Shown here: positions 1-6,025 of the stretch, piece after piece | Layout of the letters: each line of letters begins with the position of its first letter | Position numbering within the stretch: the stretch's first letter is position 1 | NCBI GenBank assembly: GCA_937952095.1 | Contig: CALFYG010000153.1 | Span: 1 to 9,696 of the forward strand | Direction: 5' to 3' | Source of the DNA: an uncultured Micrococcales bacterium | GTDB taxonomy: Bacteria; Actinomycetota; Actinomycetes; S36-B12; UBA10799 | DNA length: 9,696 nt | Notes under the pieces: generated by a model | What the model was told of the DNA's origin: nothing | Databases searched by the model: none | What the model saw: only the letters and a program-made list of their open reading frames with translations | Program-made: the position numbers and the translations under genes

Positions 1-11
1 TCTTCCGATCT
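1..11. other. Probable residual Illumina adapter at contig end
   Basis: The window opens with TCTTCCGATCT, identical to the last 11 bases of the common Illumina adapter end (reverse complement AGATCGGAAGA). Read on the minus strand, the golvesin-like domain encoded just inside follows its family pattern (Asn-Gln-Gln-Ile-Asp-Gly) up to the base where the adapter string begins, then diverges to Glu-Ile-Gly-Arg. This suggests untrimmed adapter at the end of an assembled contig, not genomic sequence. Chance identity of 11 bases at exactly the first position is unlikely but not excluded. Confidence 0.75.
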
Positions 12-375
12 CGCCGTCGATCTGCTGGTTCTTGTAGACCGTCCCCAGCTTGGTGCCGCTGGCATCGAACAGGACAAACGGAGCCGTCGTCGTGCGATCG
101 GACGCAGCGGTCCACCAAGCGAAGACTTCCTTTTGTTCGTCTGCCGCTAGCTGAAACTCGAAGGTGGCGGCGTCCGAGACCGCGGCCGTCGGTGCGACGT
201 AGTAGCCGCTGCCCCAGTAGCCGGACACGCTGGTCGAAGACTTCCAGCTGCTGCTGGGCGTGACGATGCGGGCGTTGGCGCCATTATTGGCCTGATTGCT
301 ATCGACGATGATGCCGGTTGTGCCGCCCCCGCCGCCGACGCAGCTGTTGATGCTGGCCATGTACGCGGCCCAGGG
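1..375 (-). pseudogene. Golvesin-like C-terminal domain fragment, partial
   Basis: A minus-strand frame is open from 375 to the left edge, after an in-frame stop at 376-378. It encodes a Gly-rich linker (five Gly, around 322-336) followed by a domain with golvesin C-terminal / Xly carbohydrate-binding-like features: Gly-Ile-Ile-Val-Asp-Ser at the start, a Trp-Lys-Ser-Ser-Thr-Ser-Val-Ser-Gly-Tyr-Trp-Gly stretch, the hallmark Val-Phe-Ala-Trp-Trp-Thr-Ala-Ala-Ser-Asp-Arg near 104-136, and Asn-Gln-Gln-Ile-Asp-Gly near the edge. In this family the domain sits at the C-terminus of secreted hydrolases and probably binds carbohydrate or cell wall. The parent enzyme is not in the window: upstream the frame runs into stops at 376 and 397. 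An ATG at 360 exists, but nothing after it resembles a signal peptide. This is either the tail of a broken secreted protein or a chimeric contig end. Confidence 0.6.
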
Positions 376-433
376 CTACGCTGTGGTCGCCACCGACTAC
401 CTGGGGCTCGGCACCGCCGGGCCTTCGGCATTC
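341..433 (+). pseudogene. Short alpha/beta-hydrolase (lipase-like) fragment
   Basis: In the plus frame about 30 residues read like part of a secretory-lipase or alpha/beta-hydrolase core, with Ala-Ala-Gln-Gly-Tyr-Ala-Val-Val-Ala-Thr-Asp-Tyr-Leu-Gly-Leu-Gly-Thr. Enzymes of this type usually carry a similar Gly-Tyr-Ala-Val-Val-Ala-(Pro/Thr)-Asp-Tyr-x-Gly-Leu-Gly motif before the nucleophile elbow. No nucleophile motif, signal peptide or other hydrolase segment is seen on either side. The frame continues to a TAG at 626-628 without further resemblance. It lies antisense between the golvesin-like fragment and the small membrane ORF, so it is at best a remnant. The match is by eye and short. Confidence 0.4.
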
Positions 434-615
434 GGGATCGTCTCCGGCGTCTGCATCCGATCGGTCATCACCGTGCCGAAGATCACCGCGCCAGTGACGA
501 TCACCCCGGACAACCCGAGTGTGATCGGCAGACTCTGGGCCCCGAGGGCGCTGTGCAGGGTGCCGTGCAACGCGCCGGGGCCCTGCCCCGACAACTTGCC
601 CAACACACTCTTCAC
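397..615 (-). CDS. Small hypothetical one-helix membrane protein or N-terminal fragment
   Basis: This 72-codon ORF starts with GTG at 615. It has a short Lys/His-containing N-terminus, then a hydrophobic run (Leu-Pro-Ile-Thr-Leu-Gly-Leu-Ser-Gly-Val-Ile-Val-Thr-Gly-Ala-Val-Ile-Phe-Gly-Thr, about residues 29-48) that could form one membrane helix, and a Pro-rich tail ending at TAG 397-399. I do not recognise a family and see no clear Shine-Dalgarno. Its last eight or so codons are antisense to the lipase-like fragment, so the natural C-terminus may be lost. It is in the same reading frame as the golvesin-like fragment, separated by two stops. One possible reading is the anchor of the same secreted protein, but this is speculative. 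Confidence 0.3.
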   Translation of the reverse strand: MKSVLGKLSGQGPGALHGTLHSALGAQSLPITLGLSGVIVTGAVIFGTVMTDRMQTPETIPNAEGPAVPSPR

Positions 616-692
616 CGGCCCATGCTAGAAGGAGCCTGCCAACAGCCCCCAGCCGAAGGGGAGAGCCCAGCCGGCCGCCGTTGGGCGTCCTC

Positions 693-1295
693 TCAGGTAA
701 CGGCCCGCCCCAGCCGCCCTCGCGGCCGCAGCCGCACACCGGGCAGGTCCGGTGCCGGGATCCACCAGTGCTCGTCGCTGCGCGGCACGTAGCCCGCGAC
801 ATACCCGAAGCGCCCGCCATGGGCGTTCCACTCCTCCTGCGCGGCCACCACCTCGTCATGGCTGCGACCCACGAAGTTCCACCACATCACGACCTCCTCC
901 TCGAAGGGCGGACCACCGAGCACGACCACGCGCGCGCCCGACTCGCCGGCCACCACCTCCAGGGGCGTATGCCGCGTGCCCGCCTCCACGACGGCGAGGT
1001 CACCGACGGCGAGTTCGCGGCCGGCATACGTCACCGTGCCGGTGTCGAGAAGCACGGCGACCTCGAAGTCACCGGGAGAATCCAGGGTGACCGAGGCGCC
1101 GGGATCGAGCACCACCTCGGCCCCCAGCAGCGGTGTGGCGGTCGCGACCTGCGAGTGCGACCCGAAGAGCGAGCCGACGAAGACCGCCGCCCGCACCCCA
1201 GCGGCCGGGGAGACCACCGGCGGCACGTGATGCTCGAAGGCCGGCGCAGCGTCGCGCGCCGCGTCCGGCAGCGCCCACGTCCGGGGACGCGATTG
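693..1295 (-). pseudogene. Pirin-family protein, N-terminally truncated
   Basis: The open frame encodes the C-terminal half of a pirin: Trp-Ala-Leu-Pro-Asp-Ala-Ala-Arg-Asp and Ala-Phe-Glu-His-His at its start (from about 1277), then the pirin C-terminal cupin with Gly-Gly-Pro-Pro-Phe-Glu-Glu-Glu-Val-Val-Met-Trp-Trp-Asn-Phe-Val-Gly-Arg-Ser-His. Pirins are about 300-residue bicupin proteins whose N-terminal cupin holds the metal-binding His residues. That whole domain is missing. An in-frame TGA at 1296-1298 and the wecG 3' end at 1305 lie where it should be. A GTG at 1226 could start a 177-residue remnant, but the pirin similarity runs upstream of it, so GTG is not the ancestral start. The remnant frame stays open for about 200 codons with gene-like composition, suggesting recent truncation or an assembly join. 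Full pirins have been reported as quercetinase-like or regulatory proteins; this piece would lack the metal site. Confidence 0.72.
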
Positions 1296-1304
1296 TCAAC
1301 TGGC

Positions 1305-2069
1305 TCATCGGCGCCTCAGCCCGGGGTTGCGAACCGCTGCCCGGATGAAGCGCGGGTTCCCCCAGAGATAGCGCTTCGTCAGGCGTCGCGGTTCGCTGGC
1401 GAGGCGGTAGAACCACTCGGTTCCGGTGCGCCGCATCCACACCGGTGCCTGCGGTTTCGTCCCGGCCAGGAAGTCGAAGGCCGCGCCGACCGCCATCGCG
1501 ACGACCGGCAATTCCTCAGCCAGTCGCGCAACCTCCCAATCTTGCTTGGGGGTGCCGAGGCCGACCCAGGCGATCTGAGCTCCGGACGCCCGGATCCTCC
1601 GATCCTGTGCCCGACGCTCGGCGGCGGTCAATTCCCGGAACGGGGGAGACTCACCCCCCACCACTACCGCGGTCGGGAAGCGACGGGCGATCACCTGCTG
1701 CAGCGCGTCCAAGGTCCGCTCGTCCCCACCGAGCAGGTAGTGCCGCAGACCGGTGTCGCGTGCAAGTACCGCCTCCATGACATCCGGGCCGTAAACGCGG
1801 GGCCACTGATCGCTCGTGCGCCGGTACGCCCTGCGACCGATCCAGGCCACCGGCATGCCGTCGGTGAGGTTCAGCGCATCCGACGCATCGAACAGCGCTG
1901 CATAGGCGGGGTCGGCGTCAGCCAGCGCGATCGTGTAGGCGTTGGCGAAGTGCACCGCGGTCGGGCGCCCGGTCTGCGCACGGCGCACCACCTCGTCCAC
2001 AGCCTCGTCGAAGGGCAACGCAGCGAGCGGGATCCGGCCGATCCCGAAGGTTGTCACCGCTGCTCCCAT
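1305..2069 (-). CDS. WecG/TagA/CpsF-family glycosyltransferase (GT26)
   Basis: Members of this family transfer a sugar (for example ManNAc or ManNAcA) from a UDP donor to a polyprenyl-diphosphate-linked GlcNAc on the inner membrane face, an early step in surface-polymer assembly. The 254-residue product has the family landmarks: Ala-Asn-Ala-Tyr-Thr near 42-46, Leu-Thr-Asp-Gly-Met-Pro-Val at 68-74 with the likely catalytic Asp70, Tyr-Gly-Pro-Asp-Val-Met at 93-98, Gly-Leu-Gly-Thr-Pro-Lys-Gln at 170-176, and the C-terminal block Gly-Ala-Ala-Phe-Asp-Phe-Leu-Ala-Gly-Thr (195-204) through Arg-Tyr-Leu-Trp-Gly-Asn-Pro. Length is normal. I chose the ATG at 2069 because GGTGGAG (2076-2082) lies six bases upstream; an in-frame ATG at 2102 lacks such a site. 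It is divergent from the nucleotide-sugar dehydrogenase. Donor and acceptor are not readable, though ManNAcA-type sugars would fit the neighbour. Confidence 0.92.
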   Translation of the reverse strand: MGAAVTTFGIGRIPLAALPFDEAVDEVVRRAQTGRPTAVHFANAYTIALADADPAYAALFDASDALNLTDGMPVAWIGRRAYRRTSDQWPRVYGPDVMEAVLARDTGLRHYLLGGDERTLDALQQVIARRFPTAVVVGGESPPFRELTAAERRAQDRRIRASGAQIAWVGLGTPKQDWEVARLAEELPVVAMAVGAAFDFLAGTKPQAPVWMRRTGTEWFYRLASEPRRLTKRYLWGNPRFIRAAVRNPGLRRR

Positions 2070-2075
2070 CGCACG

Positions 2076-2082
2076 CTCCACC
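2076..2082 (-). promoter_or_regulatory. Ribosome binding site of the WecG-type gene
   Basis: On the minus strand GGTGGAG lies six bases before the ATG at 2069. It decides between this start and the in-frame ATG at 2102, which has no purine-rich site upstream. A TACGGT hexamer just upstream could instead be a -10 for a near-leaderless transcript; the two readings agree on the start codon. Confidence 0.5.
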
Positions 2083-2145
2083 GTACCCACAGCCACCCCC
2101 ATCGGGGTCAGATCCCGCCGCGAAACGTCATCGGCACTCAGCCAC

Positions 2146-2158
2146 TAGCCTGACCCTC
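2146..2158 (+). promoter_or_regulatory. Predicted leaderless promoter of the TviB-type gene
   Basis: TAGCCT at 2146-2151 fits the actinobacterial -10 pattern TAnnnT and lies seven bases before the ATG at 2159. No Shine-Dalgarno is present in that gap or just upstream. This spacing would place the transcription start at or next to the A of ATG, giving a leaderless mRNA. I see no convincing -35. It lies in the 89-base divergent region shared with the WecG-type gene. Confidence 0.45.
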
Positions 2159-3412
2159 ATGAAGCCGACCATCGCCGTGCTGGGTCTGGGCTATGTCGGC
2201 CTGCCCCTGGCTGTGGAGTTCGCGCGGCACTTCCCAGTTCTGGGATTCGACATCGACTGTGAGCGCGTCGATGAGCTGACACGCGGCACGGACCGGACAC
2301 GGGAGGTTGCTGGGGAGGATCTCGGCGGCGTGCGATTCACGTGCGACCCCGAGGACCTACATCCCGCGAACGTCTATATCGTGGCCGTCCCCACACCGGT
2401 CGACGCCCACAAGCGTCCCGACCTGCGACCGCTGCTGGAGGCCTCCCGAATCGTGGGCGAGTCGCTGCGCCCGGGTGACCTCGTGATCTATGAATCGACC
2501 GTCTACCCCGGATGCACGGAGGAGGACTGCATCCCCCCGCTCGAACAGGTCTCAGGGTTGCGGCTGCACACGGACTTCGCCGTGGGGTATTCGCCGGAGC
2601 GCATCAACCCTGGAGACCGCCAACGCAAACTGCCGGACGTGACGAAGATCGTCAGCGGATCCAGCCCAGAGACGACGGAACGGGTCGCCGAACTCTACGA
2701 ACGGATCATCACCGCCGGCGTCCACCGCGCACCCTCCATCCGGGTGGCGGAGGCGGCGAAAGTCATCGAGAACACCCAGCGCGACGTGAACATCGCCTTG
2801 GTGAACGAACTCGCCATCCTGTTCAACGAGCTCGGGCTGAACACCTCTGACGTCCTGGAGGCGGCCGGCACGAAGTGGAACTTCCTGCCTTTCCGGCCAG
2901 GTCTTGTGGGCGGGCACTGCATCGGGGTCGACCCGTACTACCTGACCCACAAGGCGATGGAAGTGGGTCACTACCCCGAGGTGATCCTGGCGGGGCGCAG
3001 GATCAACGATTCGATGGGCTCGTACGTCGCGGACCAGTTGGTCCTGTTGATGACGCGGAAGGGCCTGCGGGTCGGGGGCGCACACATCCTCGTGCTGGGA
3101 CTAACGTTCAAGGAGAACTGCCCGGACACCAAGAACACCCGCGTCGTCGACGTGGTCGGCAGACTGCGGGAGTACGGCGCAGTCGTGGAGGTAGCGGACC
3201 CGTGGGTGGGCGCGGAGCAGGCCAAGGAACTCGGAGTGGATCTCGTCGATCTGGACTCGGTCTGGGGTCGCGAGTACCAGGCGGCGATGCTCGCAGTGGC
3301 GCACGACCAGTTCGCAGGGGTCGGACCAGCGCTCAGAGACCTGGTGGGGACCGAGGGCGTACTCTACGACGTCAAGGGGATGCTGGGGTCGGAGGCTGAC
3401 GGGACGCTGTGA
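2159..3412 (+). CDS. tviB: TviB-type UDP-N-acetylhexosamine 6-dehydrogenase
   Basis: The enzyme oxidises C-6 of a UDP-N-acetylhexosamine to the uronic acid with two NAD+, supplying an acidic sugar for capsule or exopolysaccharide. The 417-residue product has an N-terminal Rossmann motif Gly-Leu-Gly-Tyr-Val-Gly-Leu-Pro (9-16), Tyr-Glu-Ser-Thr-Val-Tyr-Pro-Gly-Cys-Thr (111-120), Gly-Tyr-Ser-Pro-Glu-Arg-Ile-Asn-Pro-Gly-Asp (143-153), conserved Lys201 and Asn205, catalytic Cys254 in Gly-Gly-His-Cys-Ile-Gly-Val-Asp-Pro-Tyr, and Gly-Leu-Thr-Phe-Lys-Glu-Asn-Cys-Pro-Asp-Thr (314-324). The Tyr-Ser-Pro-Glu-Arg-Ile-Asn-Pro-Gly-Asp stretch is typical of TviB/WbpO-like enzymes and less so of UDP-glucose dehydrogenases, so UDP-GlcNAc or UDP-GalNAc is the likely substrate. 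The ATG at 2159 was chosen over an in-frame ATG at 2051 because the fold starts immediately after it. Its 3' end overlaps convergent fcl by 41 bases. Confidence 0.92.
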   Translation: MKPTIAVLGLGYVGLPLAVEFARHFPVLGFDIDCERVDELTRGTDRTREVAGEDLGGVRFTCDPEDLHPANVYIVAVPTPVDAHKRPDLRPLLEASRIVGESLRPGDLVIYESTVYPGCTEEDCIPPLEQVSGLRLHTDFAVGYSPERINPGDRQRKLPDVTKIVSGSSPETTERVAELYERIITAGVHRAPSIRVAEAAKVIENTQRDVNIALVNELAILFNELGLNTSDVLEAAGTKWNFLPFRPGLVGGHCIGVDPYYLTHKAMEVGHYPEVILAGRRINDSMGSYVADQLVLLMTRKGLRVGGAHILVLGLTFKENCPDTKNTRVVDVVGRLREYGAVVEVADPWVGAEQAKELGVDLVDLDSVWGREYQAAMLAVAHDQFAGVGPALRDLVGTEGVLYDVKGMLGSEADGTL

Positions 3413-4307
3413 ACCACTCGCAAGTCGCAGCCACACCGTCACGCAGCCCGATCCGGGGAGCCCACCCGAGGCCCTTCAGCCGGGAGACGTCGAGCAGTTT
3501 CCTCGGGGTCCCGTCCGGCTTGCTGGTGTCCCACTCGACACGGCCGTCGAATCCGACGACCTCCGCTACCAAGGCTGCAAGTTCCCGGATGCTGATGTCC
3601 TCGCCGGTACCAATGTTGACGTGCTGATCGCCATCGTAGTGCTCGATGAGATGCAGGATCGCCGAGGCGGCATCGTCGCTGTGCAGGAACTCCCGGCGGG
3701 GAGTGCCGGTGCCCCAAAGAGTCACGACGTCGTCGGCGTCGTGAAACTTGCGGATCATGGCAGGCAGGACGTGGCTGGAGTTGAGGTCGAAGTTGTCCCC
3801 GGGTCCGTAGAGATTCGTGGGCATTACCGAGATCCAGCGCCTGTTGTACTGCTCCCGGTACGAATTCACCGCCTCGATCCCCGCGATCTTGGCTATGGCA
3901 TAGGCCTGATTGGTCGGCTCCAGCGGTCCGGTGAGCAATGCGGACTCCGGGATCGGCTGCGGCGCGAGTTTCGGGTAGATGCAGCTCGAGCCCAGGAACA
4001 CGACCCGCTCCACGTCGGCGGCGTGCGCGGATTCGAAGAGGTTGGTCTGGATGCGCAGATTGTCGTTGAGGAAGTCCACAGGGTGCGTGGCGTTGGCCAT
4101 GATCCCGCCGACCCGGGCGGCCGCCATCACCATGACCTGTGGGCGAGCTGACAGGACGGCGTCAAAAGCGGCGTCACGGTTGCGCAGGTCGACCTCGGCC
4201 GAGGACCAGCCCACCGTCTCGATCTCGCGCTCCTGCAGGGCCCGCCAGACCGCAGAGCCGACGAGGCCGCGATGGCCCGCCACATAGACGAGGGAGTCAC
4301 TGAGCAC
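3372..4307 (-). CDS. fcl: GDP-L-fucose synthase
   Basis: This enzyme epimerises and reduces GDP-4-keto-6-deoxy-D-mannose to GDP-L-fucose with NADPH, the step after Gmd. The 311-residue short-chain dehydrogenase has Gly-His-Arg-Gly-Leu-Val-Gly-Ser-Ala (11-19) for cofactor binding, Ala-Ala-Ala-Arg-Val-Gly-Gly-Ile (62-69), Gly-Ser-Ser-Cys-Ile-Tyr-Pro (106-112) with the Ser/Cys pair expected at the active site, the Tyr136-x-x-x-Lys140 dyad, and Asp-Thr-Ser-Lys-Pro-Asp-Gly-Thr-Pro-Arg-Lys-Leu-Leu-Asp near 260-273. The start is GTG at 4307: the fold begins a few residues later and the length fits. The same frame stays open upstream to about 5126, antisense to gmd, but that part has no similarity. 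There is no Shine-Dalgarno; TATCGT six bases before GTG suggests a leaderless transcript. It is divergent from gmd across 24 bases, and its C-terminal end overlaps the TviB-type gene. Confidence 0.95.
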   Translation of the reverse strand: MLSDSLVYVAGHRGLVGSAVWRALQEREIETVGWSSAEVDLRNRDAAFDAVLSARPQVMVMAAARVGGIMANATHPVDFLNDNLRIQTNLFESAHAADVERVVFLGSSCIYPKLAPQPIPESALLTGPLEPTNQAYAIAKIAGIEAVNSYREQYNRRWISVMPTNLYGPGDNFDLNSSHVLPAMIRKFHDADDVVTLWGTGTPRREFLHSDDAASAILHLIEHYDGDQHVNIGTGEDISIRELAALVAEVVGFDGRVEWDTSKPDGTPRKLLDVSRLKGLGWAPRIGLRDGVAATCEWFTASRQPPTPASP

Positions 4308-4331
4308 GTTCTGACGATAACGTTGGCCGCA
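4308..4331. promoter_or_regulatory. Bidirectional leaderless promoter between fcl and gmd
   Basis: Only 24 bases separate the two divergent start codons. On the plus strand TAACGT (4318-4323) lies eight bases before the gmd ATG; on the minus strand TATCGT (4319-4314) lies six bases before the fcl GTG. Both fit TAnnnT and they overlap by two bases. Neither gene has a Shine-Dalgarno. Arms ACGTT (4306-4310) and AACGT (4319-4323) form an inverted repeat with an eight-base spacer and might be an operator, or may just reflect the promoter symmetry. Promoter activity is inferred from pattern and spacing only. Confidence 0.5.
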
Positions 4332-5306
4332 ATGAAGACGGCTTTCATCACGGGAATCACCGGGCAGGACGGGTCCTACCTGGCCGAGTTGCTGTTGGAC
4401 AAGGGCTACACCGTCCACGGCCTGATCCGTCGCGCCTCGACCTTCAACACCCACCGGATCGATCACCTGTACCAGGATCCACACGATCCGGAGGCACGCC
4501 TGTTCCTCCACTACGGAGACCTGACGGACTCGTCGCGCCTGACCACACTGCTGGAGAAGGTCGGGCCGGACGAGGTGTACCACCTGGCAGCGCAATCCCA
4601 CGTGCGGGTCTCGTTCGACGAGCCCGAGTACACCGGGGATGTGACCGGTCTGGGCACCACGCGCATCCTCGAGGCCATCCGCGCCGCCCAGGTGCCGGTT
4701 AAGTTCTACCAGGCTTCGAGCTCGGAGATGTTCGGGAGTACACCGCCGCCGCAGTCCGAGTCCAGCCCGCTGCAACCGCGCAGTCCCTACGCGGCGGCGA
4801 AGGTGTACTCGTACTGGACCGCCCGCAACTACCGCGAGGCCTACGGGATGTTCTCGGTCAACGGAATCCTGTTCAACCACGAATCCCCCCGCCGGGGTGA
4901 GACCTTCGTGAGCCGGAAGATCTCGATGGCCGCCGCCCGGATCGCCGCGGGGGAGCAGCAACACCTCTACCTGGGCAATCTCGATGCCCGGCGGGACTGG
5001 GGGTATGCGAAGGAGTACGTGGAGGCGATGTGGCTGATGCTGCAGGCCGACGAACCTGCCGACTACGTGGTCGCGACGGGGACCGCGTATTCGGTGCGGG
5101 ACTTCCTCGGCTTCGCGTTCGGTCACGTGGGGCTCGATTGGGAGAAGTACGTGCGTTTCGATGAGCGCTACCTGCGGCCCACCGAGGTGGATGAGTTGGT
5201 CGGCGACCCCAGCAAGGTGCAGGAGAAGCTCGGGTGGAAGGCGCAGACGATGGTGCCGGAGCTGGCGCGGTTGATGGTGGATGCAGACATGGAATTGCTG
5301 CGATGA
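4332..5306 (+). CDS. gmd: GDP-mannose 4,6-dehydratase
   Basis: Gmd turns GDP-D-mannose into GDP-4-keto-6-deoxy-D-mannose, the first committed step to GDP-L-fucose. The 324-residue product carries the NADP-binding Thr-Gly-Ile-Thr-Gly-Gln-Asp-Gly (7-14), the family Ser-Ser-Ser-Glu-Met-Phe-Gly (129-135) with the catalytic Ser and Glu, the Tyr153-x-x-x-Lys157 dyad, and the Gmd signature Asn-His-Glu-Ser-Pro-Arg-Arg-Gly (182-189) followed by Phe-Val-Ser-Arg-Lys-Ile-Ser and Leu-Gly-Asn-Leu-Asp-Ala-Arg-Arg-Asp-Trp-Gly (214-224). Length is slightly short but normal. The ATG at 4332 is preferred over an in-frame ATG at 4272, which would lie inside fcl. It is divergent from fcl, so the two sequential enzymes share one control region, and its stop overlaps the next start (ATGA), implying translational coupling with the methyltransferase. 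Confidence 0.97.
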   Translation: MKTAFITGITGQDGSYLAELLLDKGYTVHGLIRRASTFNTHRIDHLYQDPHDPEARLFLHYGDLTDSSRLTTLLEKVGPDEVYHLAAQSHVRVSFDEPEYTGDVTGLGTTRILEAIRAAQVPVKFYQASSSEMFGSTPPPQSESSPLQPRSPYAAAKVYSYWTARNYREAYGMFSVNGILFNHESPRRGETFVSRKISMAAARIAAGEQQHLYLGNLDARRDWGYAKEYVEAMWLMLQADEPADYVVATGTAYSVRDFLGFAFGHVGLDWEKYVRFDERYLRPTEVDELVGDPSKVQEKLGWKAQTMVPELARLMVDADMELLR

Positions 5307-6025
5307 TCACGCTCAGCGGGCGAGGGCTGCGATCCTCGGTTCGCCGCGCTTACGCGAGATGCAAGCCCGCGGCCTGGCGCACCACCCAGGAGGCCTATCT
5401 CCTTGCCGGACATGATGACCTGCTGATCGAGAACCTGGGCCTGTCCACCGACTCCGTCGTGATTGAGGTTGGGGGGTATCAGGGCGCCTACGTCGCCGCC
5501 ATCATCGAACGCTACGGGTGCACCGTCCACGTCTTCGAACCGGTGGACGACTTCTATGCGCAGTTGTGCCAACGGTTCGGGACGGACCCCCGCATCAGAC
5601 TGCATCCCTACGGTCTGGCTGCCGTGGACGCGACAACAACCTTCCAGTTGGCCGCTGACGCCACGGGCGGGAGCAGTTCCGGCGGCCGCACCGTTCCTGT
5701 GCAACTGCGCGCGGTCGCGACCGTCATCAACGAGCTGCCCCCCAGCGTGGACGTGATGACGATCAATATCGAGGGTGCGGAGTACGAGGTGCTGCGCGCC
5801 ATGGCAGAGGCGGGCATCCTGTCCCGTGTGAAACGGCTTCATGTCCAGTTCCATGACGTGGGGACCTCGACATCAACCTCGTTGGAGGAATGCCGCGCAC
5901 TCCTGTCAGCCACCCACCAACAGGCATGGTGCTTCGACATGGTGTGGGAGTGCTGGCAGCGGACGCCCGATGCCCCTCTACGCGAAATAGGGGCGAAGTC
6001 TGTCGTCGGACAGGACGACCTCTAA
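5303..6025 (+). CDS. FkbM-family SAM-dependent methyltransferase
   Basis: FkbM-type enzymes O-methylate hydroxyls of sugars or polyketides using S-adenosylmethionine. Within 240 residues I see the SAM-binding motif Val-Ile-Glu-Val-Gly-Gly-Tyr-Gln-Gly-Ala-Tyr (53-63), the acidic end of beta-2 in Val-Phe-Glu-Pro (77-80), and the FkbM block Ile-Asn-Ile-Glu-Gly-Ala-Glu-Tyr-Glu-Val-Leu (154-164), followed by Gln-Phe-His-Asp. Motif I has Glu where many relatives have Asp, and Asn155 replaces the frequent Asp of Ile-Asp-x-Glu-Gly; the overall pattern is still clear. The start is the ATG overlapping the gmd stop by four bases; the frame is open further upstream but lies inside gmd. Its last 48 bases overlap the convergent sulfotransferase. 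Methylation of a sugar in the local polysaccharide is inferred from context; the acceptor is unknown. Confidence 0.85.
   Translation: MITLSGRGLRSSVRRAYARCKPAAWRTTQEAYLLAGHDDLLIENLGLSTDSVVIEVGGYQGAYVAAIIERYGCTVHVFEPVDDFYAQLCQRFGTDPRIRLHPYGLAAVDATTTFQLAADATGGSSSGGRTVPVQLRAVATVINELPPSVDVMTINIEGAEYEVLRAMAEAGILSRVKRLHVQFHDVGTSTSTSLEECRALLSATHQQAWCFDMVWECWQRTPDAPLREIGAKSVVGQDDL

Noticed and set aside
296..628. The whole 110-codon plus-strand ORF as a lipase gene
   Set aside because: Only about 30 residues look hydrolase-like; a nucleophile motif, signal peptide and normal length are absent, so only a fragment is claimed.
661..690. Possible terminator hairpin (GCCCA ... TGGGC) downstream of the pirin remnant
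   Set aside because: The stem is short and imperfect and no T-tract follows on either strand.
1069..1308. Minus-strand frame starting with ATG that overlaps the wecG stop in ATGA, suggesting a coupled gene
   Set aside because: The translation is Arg/Gly/Ala-rich and out of frame with the pirin remnant, which explains the same DNA much better.
681..2153. Plus-strand open frame of 490 codons across the pirin remnant and the WecG-type gene
   Set aside because: It is antisense to two recognisable proteins, its translation is rich in Arg, Gly, His and Pro with no family pattern, and high G+C makes long spurious frames common.
4308..5126. Long upstream extension of the fcl frame on the minus strand
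   Set aside because: It lies wholly antisense to gmd and lacks similarity to anything; the fcl fold starts at the GTG at 4307.
5168..5854. Minus-strand frame of 228 codons opposite gmd and the methyltransferase
   Set aside because: The plus-strand proteins here have clear family motifs; the antisense translation has none.
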